Position numbers and translations under genes: made by a program
Notes under the pieces: model-generated
Databases searched by the model: none
What the model was told of the DNA's origin: nothing
What the model saw: the letters and a program-made list of their open reading frames with translations, nothing else
In this document: one piece after another, positions 22,417-31,426 of the stretch
How positions within the stretch are numbered: the stretch's first letter is position 1
Layout: every line of letters begins with the position of its first letter
Assembly (NCBI GenBank): GCA_021399435.1
Contig: JAJTUP010000010.1
Coordinates: 372,001 to 436,000, forward strand
Source of the DNA: Diaporthe sp. PMI_573
Lineage: Eukaryota > Ascomycota > Sordariomycetes > Diaporthales > Diaporthaceae
Direction of reading: 5' to 3'
DNA: 64,000 nucleotides

Positions 22417-23322
22417 CTACAAGATTTTGCACCATGGGGACGCAACTGCTCGAGTAAACTTCAGCCTCCGGTCCGAGCAGCGCGGCAGTATCCCCTGCAA
22501 AACTGGTACCCACCACTCCTCCCGCCTTCTCTGAACCTTGGGAAAGAGCTCCATGGCAAAGGCGTACTCCGCATATTCGGGCCAGAAGCCGCTCCTCTCC
22601 CAGTCGACTATGCCCGTGACAACGCCACCATCCACCATGATGTTACTCGGCGACAGGTCCCCGTGAGTGAGCACAAATTTCCGCAAGGGCCTCTGCCGCT
22701 CCTTCTCTAGCCACCGTGCCCATTTCTTACGCGTGATCCCGAACAGGCCATCTGGTACACGGTCCAGACACCACTTGTCAAAATGCTCCTCGTCAATGAA
22801 CGGCCCACAGACTTCCCCAACAACAGGAACGGGCTCGTAAACGTTGCAGGTGGATCTGTTATTCAGGCGGCCGATGTAGGATTGCGTGCAGGCACGCATG
22901 TTATTGATCTGCTCGCGGAGCTGGGCTACTATGCTCTTCCTTTCTTCGCCACTCAGGTCGGCCCACACATCCGACAGGCGTACTCCTGGCAGCCGGTCGC
23001 TGACCATGGCGCTCGCAGAAGGCTTGGTGGACGATGCTTTGTGTATATCGTAAACCGCTCGTACTTTCGGTGCGAGCACGCCGTGTGTGGCAGCATAGTG
23101 CATCATGTCTGCTTCTGTTTGGATGCCGCCATCGGAGCCAGCGCTTAGCGGCTCAAATTTTATAGCGAGTTGGTCACCGCAGGCGGTGTCGTGCTTGAGA
23201 ACGCGATCGCCGTAAAACTGGTGGATATCATCGTGGGATGTCACACTTCCACCGCGAATGAGGCTTTTCAGTCGGTCTAGTTCTTCGCGTTCAGGGTCCT
23301 TGAGTGTCGTGGAATGCTCCAT
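22417..23322 (-). CDS. aminoglycoside-phosphotransferase-like (APH/protein-kinase-fold) protein
   Basis: A single-exon frame. The open frame extends to 23493, but the ATG at 23322 (MEHSTTLKDPEREELDRLKS) is preferred since the earlier residues look like untranslated leader. This gives 301 residues. The kinase core is clear: an ATP-site strand DQLAIKFEPL, the catalytic loop LTHGDLSPSNIMVD (HGDLxxxN), and the Mg-binding segment GIVDWERSGFWPEYAEYAFA. This is the layout of the large fungal APH family, small-molecule kinases of mostly unknown substrate; the name does not imply antibiotic resistance here. It lies 770 bp from the 3' end of the sesquiterpene synthase-like gene on the same strand and could belong to that cluster, but such kinases are common and the link is weak. 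Confidence 0.85.
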   Translation of the reverse strand: MEHSTTLKDPEREELDRLKSLIRGGSVTSHDDIHQFYGDRVLKHDTACGDQLAIKFEPLSAGSDGGIQTEADMMHYAATHGVLAPKVRAVYDIHKASSTKPSASAMVSDRLPGVRLSDVWADLSGEERKSIVAQLREQINNMRACTQSYIGRLNNRSTCNVYEPVPVVGEVCGPFIDEEHFDKWCLDRVPDGLFGITRKKWARWLEKERQRPLRKFVLTHGDLSPSNIMVDGGVVTGIVDWERSGFWPEYAEYAFAMELFPKVQRRREEWWVPVLQGILPRCSDRRLKFTRAVASPWCKIL

Positions 23323-24092
23323 CTCCTTTCTGATGGCTCGAGACTGCAGAGTTGGAGGAGAAGAGGCGGTGATTTGAAATGTGTCAGAGAAAGATAATAT
23401 TAAACGATGGATGTATGTTGGGTGGCGCAGGGAATATGCGGCGCCTAGCCGCTGCACTGTGAATTTGTGGAGCTCTGTTGCCTTGGCCAGCATGCATTCA
23501 TTCTCGCGATTTCACCCACTGTAGCACCTTTAAGCGCATCTTGCCTTATAGGGCTGCACCAAGGTTTGCACACCCCTTACGACAGATCCCGCGAGGATCA
23601 CTTGCGAAATACGACATGTCACAGCGCTTCTATGACGACTATTACTATTACTATATGCAACTATCTTCACATGTATGTTATAAAATTCTCGGTCAATGGG
23701 GCTCGGAATCAAAATGTGGACCATCCTCATCGCATGCTACCGGGCTTTCTGGAAGTTGTTTTGAAAGAGCTTAACGCGGACGTAGACGGCAATTGGGCCG
23801 GCTGCCCGAGTGGGCGCAATTGTCCCGACATAACATATCTTGAGCGATGTGGTCTTTGAGCCGATAGTTGAGCACAACGAAATAGGTAAAACGATGTTGA
23901 TGTCTAGACAGGCTTCTTGATTCCGTGGGAAAGATATGTACCTATCTTACTGTTGTTGGTGGAGCGAATGTTAAAACTGAGGCGTTGATATCGACGCACA
24001 GGAATTGGAATTCTTGCATGGAACACCGAATGTTTTGATAGATCTGCTCAATGCGGACAACATAACGACCTTTCGATGTCGAGAATTCCCTA
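23323..24092. other. intergenic, no gene seen
   Basis: The promoter side of the APH-like gene and 3' flank of the synthase-like gene. Short frames only. Confidence 0.5.
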
Positions 24093-25362
24093 TCACGTAG
24101 CCTTGAAGTCCCTGTCAACCTCTCCCTTGCCGTTCGTCTGCGGTACCGGGGTTTTAAGGACGATATCAGGGTAAACAGCTTTGACCCTCTCTGGCAGCTT
24201 CTCAACACTGTTGATTCAATTAGTAAATTCCACAAAAATAACAGAACTGGTTATTCCCTTACTATGTGCGGAACTTGTCACTGCACCCGTGACACAGTTG
24301 GACGCCACCGAATTTGTGTCTAACCTCAGCGCCGTAAGAGGAGCGGTAAGTACAATGCTCACATTTTCCGCCGGCCTCAAAGGCTTCGGGAAGTCCTGGG
24401 AACATCCATTCGTCGCGGCGCGCTATCAGATCCTCATAGCGTTCAACACCTGATGCCTCAGAAGAACCATTCTTATCTTTATGCGTCGGAGCCGCCACGT
24501 CAACACGGTTCCAGAGCTTAACCTTCTGACGGGCCAGCTCGATGATATCGTCGCCTTCTACCCTGCCAATGGTACAGTCCTCCTCGACGAAGCGGTAGCG
24601 ACGCATCATCATATGGACAGGGCCGCCAACGATACGGACGAAGTTGATCATGATAGGCCCCATGGGGTTACAGACATAGTATGCGTCCAAAGCCCACAGC
24701 ATCTCGCGGGCAATACGGAAGCTCTCGATGCGCATATCCCACGGAACGTAGGCGAAGGTGTTGTTTGTCTCGCCCTCGGAGCGGTGCTTGAAGAAGGCCA
24801 CCGTATCATAAAGGTAGATGCCAATCTCGCTTAGCAGCTCACACTCGTCGTCCGTAGGAATTGTCTCGATATCATTGCACGCCAGCGCCGAGAAAATAGT
24901 GAAGCGCGAGAGGGCGTCGCAGTCGCGAATGCGGAACCACGTTCGAGGTGACGAGGCTAGGGCATTGACGTACCGCCGGAACAACTCGCCGTGTTTTCGC
25001 GCACTGGACTTGTCCGCAGCAGGAATCAGGAACGACTTGTACTCACGCGCCATCAGGGCATGGCCCTTGGTGCCTTCGAAGAGCTGAGCCAGCACGCCGT
25101 CAAGCGAGTAGCCGACGATGCTGTCCCCGCCATTTTCGTCCATTAGGTCGCCCCTAAACTCGGCTATAATACCTATGATCATGCAGCGGGCGAAGCCGAC
25201 ATATCGCTTGTAGTTCGTGTAATGAGGAATCACGCAGCGGGTGTACTCATAGGCGGCGCCAATTATTTCCACCTTTTGGGATTCAGTAAGACGAGTCTCA
25301 CCATCGAGGTCGTGAGCGATCTCGGGGGGATAGTACCACGTATCGCGGGACTTGGCAGCCAT
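24093..25362 (-). CDS. BcABA3-like sesquiterpene synthase (alpha-ionylideneethane synthase family)
   Basis: Two exons, 24263-25362 and 24093-24207, separated by a 55-bp intron (GTAAGG ... CAACAG). The intron replaces an apparent early stop and adds 38 residues (TYVEKLPERVKAVYPDIVLK...), for 404 residues in all. The start at 25362 (MAAKSRDTWYYPPEI) is preferred to an upstream ATG at 25404. Family marks I recognise from fungal ABA3 proteins are WYYPPE, EYTRCVIPHYTN, GIIAEFRG, ADKSSARKHGELFRRY, HRSEGETNNTFAYVPWDMR and GGPVHMMMRRYRFVE, plus two C-x2-C pairs near the C-terminus. In Botrytis, BcABA3 cyclises farnesyl diphosphate to alpha-ionylideneethane, the first step of abscisic acid synthesis; it lacks ordinary DDxxD/NSE terpene synthase motifs, as does this protein. 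Divergent from the P450 at 26028 across a shared 665-bp promoter. The product need not be abscisic acid. Confidence 0.88.
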
Positions 25363-26027
25363 AGTCGTGGAATTTTTGGGGGAGGTTGGTTTAGAGAACA
25401 ACACTTTTGCGTTGCTTTGTTCATTAGTAGAAATGAATAGATGTGAGCGAGCGACATGAACAGGATCTTAAGAAGACATCTGCGGGATGAGTGTTATCAA
25501 CTAGTGCGAACGACGTTTAATCCTTCAACTATCAGCGTCACCTTGCCCAGGTTTTAGTTCCGAGTCTTCGGACTAGACCCACCCAGCTCACCTTCTCTTC
25601 CGATTAGCAGGAAAGACCAGGTACCCCGCTTCATAAGCATATACCAGGCAGCCTGATAATTGACATACTATGCCAATCCAAGCGATACAATCAAAGTTCA
25701 TCTAGGGCTTGGAGGCCGGAGGGTATAGAGGGCTACAGGGGGGAGACAGTCCGAGGGTATGATCCGAAGGTGTACGAGTAGTTCGATGTCCTAGTCCGAC
25801 CGCATATCCCTTCCACAGAAGGCAGAGGGAGAAGGCGGTGTAAAGCATAACCTAGTGTTGACGGGTCGAAGGATTTCGAATAAGATTTTAGGCTCGGCTT
25901 TCCAAATCCCAAAGTAACCATTTCTCCTCTCAAGAGCAGCCTCCCTTGGCCATAGCCAGCTTCAATCTTCACAGTCTCCAAGTCACCTCACTGCACAATA
26001 TCACCCCCAGTTAGCCAGGAATTCAAC
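25363..26027. promoter_or_regulatory. shared divergent promoter of synthase and P450, with repeated TCCGA sites
   Basis: The 665 bp separates two start codons pointing outward. The pentamer TCCGA occurs five times by eye: 25559-25563, 25568-25572 (reverse), 25750-25754, 25763-25767 and 25795-25799. The first two form CCG-N6-CGG. Such CGG-containing half sites are typical targets of Zn2Cys6 regulators; binding is inferred only. Confidence 0.4.
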
Positions 26028-27943
26028 ATGCTCTTAGTCGGTCTCGTGTCTCTGGCCATTTGGTATTTGATCAGTGGTGCTGTCGCATGGTGGAAGCTAC
26101 GCAAATTTCCCGCGGCAAGCTGGTTGTCCAACTTCTCGTACCTATGGCTCGCCAAGACCACATACAGCGGGCGCATGTACTGGGTGCACCGCGAGCTCAA
26201 CAACGATCACAAGCTGGTCCGGGTCGGCCCCAATGAGCTTATCACGGGCGACCCGGACATCATTCGCAAGATCAACAAGGAGCGCAGCGGCTACCACCGT
26301 GGCACTTGGTACACCGGTGGCCGCCTAAATCCGTACTATGACAACATGTTCTCTCAGCAGGATCCTACGGCCCACACCAAGTACAAGTCCCGTGTCGCCC
26401 ACGGGTATACCGGCCGTGAGATTCTGGATATGGAGATCGGCATCGACGAGCAAGTCAGCGTGTTGCTCGGCGTCATCAGAGATAACTACGCCAGTCAAGG
26501 CCGGTATTTGGAGCTCGCCGAGGTGACGACCTTCTTCACCATGGACGTCATCACGCGCCTTGCGTTCGGAGAAGCCTTCGGCTACCTGGCTGAGGAGACA
26601 GACCTCTATGGCTTCCTGGGGAGCCTCCGGGTTCTGTGGCCGGGTACGTCTGCGGCGGCGGATGTCTCCTGGGCGCGTAAAATACTCTTCTCAAGGCCTT
26701 TCCTTCAATTGCTCGGTCCCAGTCCACGAGATAAAAAGGGATTTGGTGCGCTTATGGGGCAAGTAACCTGACGCTTACGCGTTTCTGTCTGTTTTCTTCG
26801 TGCCTTCCAGGCACAAGGCTTACTCAATGTTATACAGCATAGCGGAGCACCATGTCGGTAAGCGATTTCGTCCCGATTCCGAGCAGTCGATGGATATGCT
26901 GGTAAGCATCACTCACTCTCACCGCCAGTCATACGAAAGACCACCGCCCAACACACACAATTTATCTGTTGACGATGATTTCAGGGTTCCTTTATCCACC
27001 ATGGGCTGAATCAGCAGGAGTGTGAGGTTGAGGGCCTTTTCATGATTATCGCTGGCGGTGAAAGCACCGCGTCAGCCATACGCTCTATCTTAGTCCACAC
27101 CATGACCACGCCGCGAGTTTATCTCAAGCTCAAGGCAGAGATCAAGGCGGCTCTGGAAGAAGGAAAAGTCAGCAGCCCTATTCAGATGGACCAGGCTCTG
27201 AAGCTTCCGTATTTACAAGCCGTTGTCTACGAAGGTCTCCGCAGTGAGTACTCCCGGGAGTCTTTCATTCCACTCACCCATTCTTTCCCTCGTCACCAGC
27301 TGGGCCGCGGTACTAGTAAGCACCGGATAACGAAAATAGAAGTAAACCAAAGCGCTTACTGACCCGTGACTTCTGCAGTGCGACCTCCGGTACTAGGCCT
27401 GCTCCCCAAAGTCGTCCCTAGGGGCGGGGACACGCTAGGAGGGCAGTGGGTGCCGGGCGGTACCAACATCTGCTCCAACACCGGGGCGGTGCTGCGCTCG
27501 CGGTCTCTTTTCGGGCCAGACGCCGATGTGTTCCGACCTGAACGTTTCACTGAGCTCGAATTTGAGCCCCGCCGTCGCGAGATGGAACGGAATGTCGAGT
27601 TAGCTTTTGGCTCGGGCCAGTGGCAGTGCGTGGGGAGGAGAATCGCGTTCATGAAGCTGAGCAAGACGGTCTTCGAGGTGAGCTCCATTCCATTCTATCT
27701 GTCTGGCTCCGCTGCCGTGGTCCAGTAAATAAATCACGTGTTCTCGAAGCTCGGGACTGATTGCCTTGGTCCTGTTGCATCACACGGGCTAACTCTCTTG
27801 TTTCTGATAAGGTGTTCCGGAACTTCGACCTCCAGCTGATCAGTCCAACTAAACCGTGTGATGTCGAAAGTTATGCCGTGTTTCTGGAGTCCGGCATGTT
27901 TGTCAAGGTGACGGAAAGTACGACTGATTTCTCCCTAGCTTGA
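26028..27943 (+). CDS. cytochrome P450 monooxygenase (pisatin-demethylase/BcABA1-like)
   Basis: Five exons: 26028-26758, 26811-26901, 26985-27243, 27379-27677 and 27812-27943, giving 503 residues. The first intron fits best as GC-AG (GCAAGT ... TTCCAG); a GT-AG alternative (26763-26817) gives 502 residues. A membrane anchor opens the protein (MLLVGLVSLAIWYLISG). Key P450 parts are in order: the I-helix IIAGGESTASAIR, the ExxR in YEGLRMRPP, FRPERF, and the heme loop FGSGQWQCVGRR, whose cysteine binds heme iron; a Gln replaces the usual Arg in that loop. The N-terminal half (RVGPNELITGDP, YDNMFSQQDPTAHTKYK) resembles the pisatin demethylase group that includes the Botrytis ABA P450 BcABA1. It probably oxidises the product of the adjacent synthase. 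Located in the ER membrane. Confidence 0.9.
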
Positions 27944-27969
27944 CACGTCGATATAGTTAAATGGACTAG

Positions 27970-28392
27970 CTTAGCTTTCTAATAGAATTTCTTGAAGCGA
28001 TCCGTCACTTTACTCAAGGCGGGTCTGGGGTTTCGAAGCCGGATGGCGATGCAAAGCAGAGATGTCAAGTCATACTTGAGGCCGCGTTCGGAGATCTTGA
28101 GGTCGATAAAAATCAACCCGATGGGATGCAAGACCTCCTACGGATTGCTCGGCGGGCATTGACGACATTTGAAACCATATTTCGACGGGACCATATGTTG
28201 ATCGACTTGACCAAGCTGTATATCGAAGGAGTCCTTTACTTGATTCAAGCTGAGTCAGACGAGATGCCCACTCCAAGAGCTCTGGAATATGATCGCAAGA
28301 CCTTTCTCGCTTCAGCGAAAAAAGAGTCTGGTGCTTTCTTTAACTGGGAAGACCTGGCCGCCTCTTGGGCTGGACACGCACAGATGACTTAA
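27970..28392 (+). other. unassigned open frame between P450 and FAD monooxygenase
   Basis: A frame stays open from the TAG at 27967 to a stop at 28392 (140 codons), with the first ATG only at 28126 (88 residues). The translation looks protein-like (FLEAIRHFTQGGSG, LLRIARRALTTFETIFRRD, KLYIEGVLYLIQAESDEM) and is alpha-helical, but I recognise no family and see no upstream exon. It may be a gene remnant, or a small gene starting at 28126. It overlaps no other called gene and ends 101 bp from the stop of the converging FAD monooxygenase. Confidence 0.3.
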
Positions 28393-28493
28393 TGGGACTT
28401 CTCAAGGACGTCATAGCGAAAGACAAAAGCTTTACTCCATGTCGAATATCGTCATACAGTGATTGCATTCGGGCCTAACAACAAGACCGATAT

Positions 28494-29886
28494 TCACACC
28501 ACCACTTCTTTGTTTTCCTGCAGTAGTGCCAGAGCCTCTTTCATGCTCGTATATGGCCGCACCGTCGAGATGGCTTCTGCGGCATTCTTTGACGCGAGTT
28601 TTGATTGAGACGAACGGGATCCCCTCTGTATCTCCGAAGCCCGCGGTCGACGGACGCTGTCCCAAATTCGCAGGAGACCAGGTATCTCGTCCCGTTCGGC
28701 AGCATCTGCGAAAAGCACATTCAGGCCTTCCGCATCTTCCAAGGCCTGATTCGCACCCTGTCCTTGGTATGGAACCATGGCGTGAGCAGCGTCGCCGATC
28801 AAGACGGTGCGGCCCTTTACATAAGTCGGGAGAGGTTCTTGGTCGCGTACTTGGAATAGGTGGACACGAGAGGCGCATCTGGTTGACAGTTTTGTTGGAA
28901 ACGAGAGACGCCTAGGTTGAGAATGTCACTCACCTGAATATTCGCTGAAGCCATTCGGGAAATCCACGAAGAGCCTCTAACATCTCTTCCTTGTTACCAG
29001 CTGCGTTCCACGAGTATTGGAGTTGGTCCGGGTCCCTCAAGCTCGCGTCCGGCACAGAAAAGGCAATGTTCATCAGTTCGTGCCCGCGGCAAGGATACAT
29101 AATGACGTTGCGATTGCCTTCGTCACCGGCAGCGACTACGGTGACAAAAGTACCTTGGCTGTAGTCGTACATGGCCGGGTATTCATGGTCGTGGCCAATT
29201 GCATTCTTGACAATGTCCATGGGGAGGACAAAGCGATACATACTCAGTCCGCAGCGGGCCGGTACTGGGTGTGTCGAAGGAATCACTGTGTTGCGAACGA
29301 CGGAATGAATTCCGTCAGCGCCTAGATGTAAATAAATATATCGATCGTCAGTCATCCACAAGTATCTATATCTCACGGGTTGTAACTCACTGATAACAAG
29401 GTCTGATTCAACAGATGTTCCGTCGGCAAAGTCAACAACCCCGGCCTCAGGATCAACTCCCACGACTCGGCTGCCATACACCACCTTAACAGGCTGCCCC
29501 ACGCCTTTTTCGTCTCCAACCGCCCTCAGAAGTGCGTCTCTCAGATCTTGTCTGAATATGAGCCACAGAGCACCTTCACCATCCGGGCCATCCCCTACTA
29601 GGGACCTACTCACCTCCTCCTCCCGGAAATTGTACGTGCGGAACCCAGCCCCAACTACGCCACGTACCTCCTCTCTGTCGATGCCTAGCTGTTTGAGAAT
29701 GGAGACTCCGTTTTTCATTATTCCGATTCCAGCCGAGGTCTCCGAAAATCCTGCGTCTCGGCGTTCATAGATCGTGATGCTGCACTGGGCGTGCTTGCGG
29801 AGGAACGCCGCTGCAGAAAGACCCGCGATGCCCCCGCCTATGATGGCGACGCGGAGCCCTGGGCCACTTGCTGTATCGTGGTACAT
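28494..29886 (-). CDS. FAD-dependent monooxygenase (salicylate hydroxylase-like)
   Basis: Three exons (29391-29886, 28934-29321, 28494-28878) with introns of 69 and 55 bp give 422 residues. The start at 29886 (MYHDTASGPGLRVAIIGGG) places the dinucleotide-binding motif GGGIAGLSAA close to the N-terminus, as is usual. Splice 1 restores the DG motif (DLVISADGIHSVVR). Splice 2 joins QRIFRC to ASRVHLFQVRDQEPL and leads into the GD motif (VLIGDAAHAMVPYQGQG), which binds FAD ribityl and pyrophosphate. These three motifs define class A flavoprotein hydroxylases that use NAD(P)H and oxygen on aromatic or polyketide/terpenoid substrates. It converges on the P450 and completes the compact group with the synthase-like gene, so a tailoring role is inferred. 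Confidence 0.88.
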
Positions 29887-30221
29887 TTGGAAGAACTTCA
29901 ATACCAGAGCTGGTTACGAGCACAGGGCAAGAAATGTCGAGCTGGATTCAGGCTTTCGAACAGGTTCTGCCCCCCTCAGACTCCGGACTGAATGGAATCC
30001 TCAGCGACCTTTCTTCCTTTTTAAAAGATCTGATACGCTTTCTCTGCAGTAGCTAGCCATCACACGTCAGCGCGAAGAGGGGAAATAAATGCAGTTCTCA
30101 CTGGTTGGATCTGAAGCAATGCCACCCTGAGAATCGCGATGTTACACTGCGCAGTGGTTACACAGCAGACTCGGCATCGCAACATTGGGAAGCCAAGAGC
30201 ATACGGAGCCCCAGGGACAGA

Positions 30222-30295
30222 TCAGCCAGCATCCGCCCACCCATGGTTTTCCGTCCGCCCACCCAGCATTTACTGTCCGCCCACCCAGTACAAAA
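30222..30295 (+). repeat. CCGCCCACCCA repeat, copy 1
   Basis: The sequence TCAGCCAGCATCCGCCCACC is followed by two further CCGCCCACCCAG units. The same arrangement returns in the same orientation at 60588-60640, and degenerate units (TTTCCGCCCACC) occur at about 30484-30527. Probably the end region of an unidentified repeat element. Confidence 0.55.
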
Positions 30296-30376
30296 ATTTA
30301 GCTATACACACTACCAAAAAAAGGTACCCTACCAAGACTAAACAAGCCTATATACTTTAAGCTACTTTAGCCCTCT

Positions 30377-30472
30377 GGCCCTCTGGCTGCAGCACTTTCT
30401 GGCCCTCTGGCTGTAACACTTTCTGGCCCTCTGGCTGTAACACTTTCTGGCCCTCTGGCCCTCTAGCCTCTG
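30377..30472 (+). repeat. 24-bp minisatellite
   Basis: Three 24-bp units (30377-30400, 30401-30424, 30425-30448) of GGCCCTCTGGCTG(C/T)A(G/A)CAC then TTTCT, plus a partial degenerate unit. Confidence 0.85.
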
Positions 30473-30526
30473 GCCTTCTACCTATCTATTAGGCTTTCCG
30501 CCCACCTATTGGGCTTTCCGCCTACC

Positions 30527-30634
30527 TATGCCATTCTTTTAGAATGGTCTTCATCCCGTACAATGTCAAATCCTTCAGTATGCCATTCTTTTAGAATGGT
30601 CTTTCATCCCGTACGATGTCAAATCCCTCAATAT
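30527..30634. repeat. 52-bp tandem duplication with an internal hairpin
   Basis: Two copies start at 30527 and 30579. Each contains the perfect palindrome CCATTCT-TTT-AGAATGG, so each can fold into a 7-bp stem with a 3-base loop. Confidence 0.8.
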
Positions 30635-30974
30635 GCATCTCCCGCCAAAAAATATTAATTCTCTGTCTCGCCATGCTGTGTATATAAAAATGATCCTTGG
30701 AATTTTTTGTATTTAATAAATATGGTTACTTAGTGTCACGACTTTTTAATTGTGAGGAAATTAACAAATTAGTTTTAATTAATAATTGCTTTGTCCCTGT
30801 TAAACCCCAAAATCCTGGCGTTTTGTTTGCAACTTAGATCTTTACATATATGATCTTTTTCTCCAAATCCCTGTACCAGGCTGACTAAGCAGACCCCTCT
30901 GCGGCCCAAAGGGCCTATCTACGGCAGGGGCGCTTTGCGGGAGCGAGCAAGCAGAGCAAGCAAGCGAGGGTAAA

Positions 30975-31178
30975 TGTGACGACGACGGAACCCTAACCCT
31001 GGATGGCCAGGTGGGGCATGCAAGCACGCGATCTAGCGTGCAGGCCAACGCGCTTGACTTCTCGTCGCGCCCGCGGTAAAGGCTGCGGCCTTTTCTTTCT
31101 CTTGCTTCCCTAGAGTAGAATCTTCGTCCATAGTGCCAATTCAAGGTGTTCACGCCCTCTGCAACGCTGGCCGTGACA
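30975..31178 (+). repeat. 5' LTR
   Basis: 204 bp, TGTGAC...GTGACA. The mRNA start is predicted near 31112, because the 10 bases there (AGAGTAGAAT) are the reverse complement of the predicted primer site just past the LTR. Confidence 0.95.
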
Positions 31179-31180
31179 CT

Positions 31181-31190
31181 ATTCTACTCT
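31181..31190 (+). other. predicted self-priming primer binding site
   Basis: ATTCTACTCT begins two bases after the LTR and is the exact reverse complement of AGAGTAGAAT at 31112-31121 within the LTR. No match to a tRNA 3' end was recognised. In Tf1-type elements the 5' end of the transcript folds back on such a site and primes minus-strand synthesis. Confidence 0.6.
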
Positions 31191-31200
31191 CTCTTTACTC

Positions 31201-31374
31201 GCTGACCTAGCGATCAATAAATAAGGTACCCTTTTCGCTGGCTTAGCGATCAATAAATAAGCTGCCCTATTTCACGTCGTTCATACGCATCCGACCGAAC
31301 GACCAACGACCAACGACCAACGACCAACGACCAACGACCAACGACCAACGACCAACGACCAACGACCAACGACT
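31201..31374 (+). repeat. leader repeats: 36-bp duplication and (AACGACC)11
   Basis: Two near-identical 25-base segments (GCTG(A/G)C(C/T)TAGCGATCAA...) start at 31201 and 31237. Then eleven consecutive heptamers AACGACC, the last one AACGACT, run from 31298 to 31374, in the untranslated leader just before gag. Confidence 0.9.
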
Positions 31375-31426
31375 AATGATTGGCTAGTCGACTAACTGAC
31401 ACCGATCAACGACCCGGCCGACCTAG

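Larger units (their letters stand above)
29887..30974. other. repeat-rich intergenic DNA left of the retrotransposon
   Basis: No gene supported. It contains three separate repeat arrays (given as own entries), then an AT-rich stretch at about 30640-30850 and a GC-rich segment directly before the LTR. Confidence 0.6.

Noticed and set aside
31298..31374. Regular short repeats that might suggest a CRISPR array
   Set aside because: The units are head-to-tail heptamers without spacers, in a eukaryotic retrotransposon leader.
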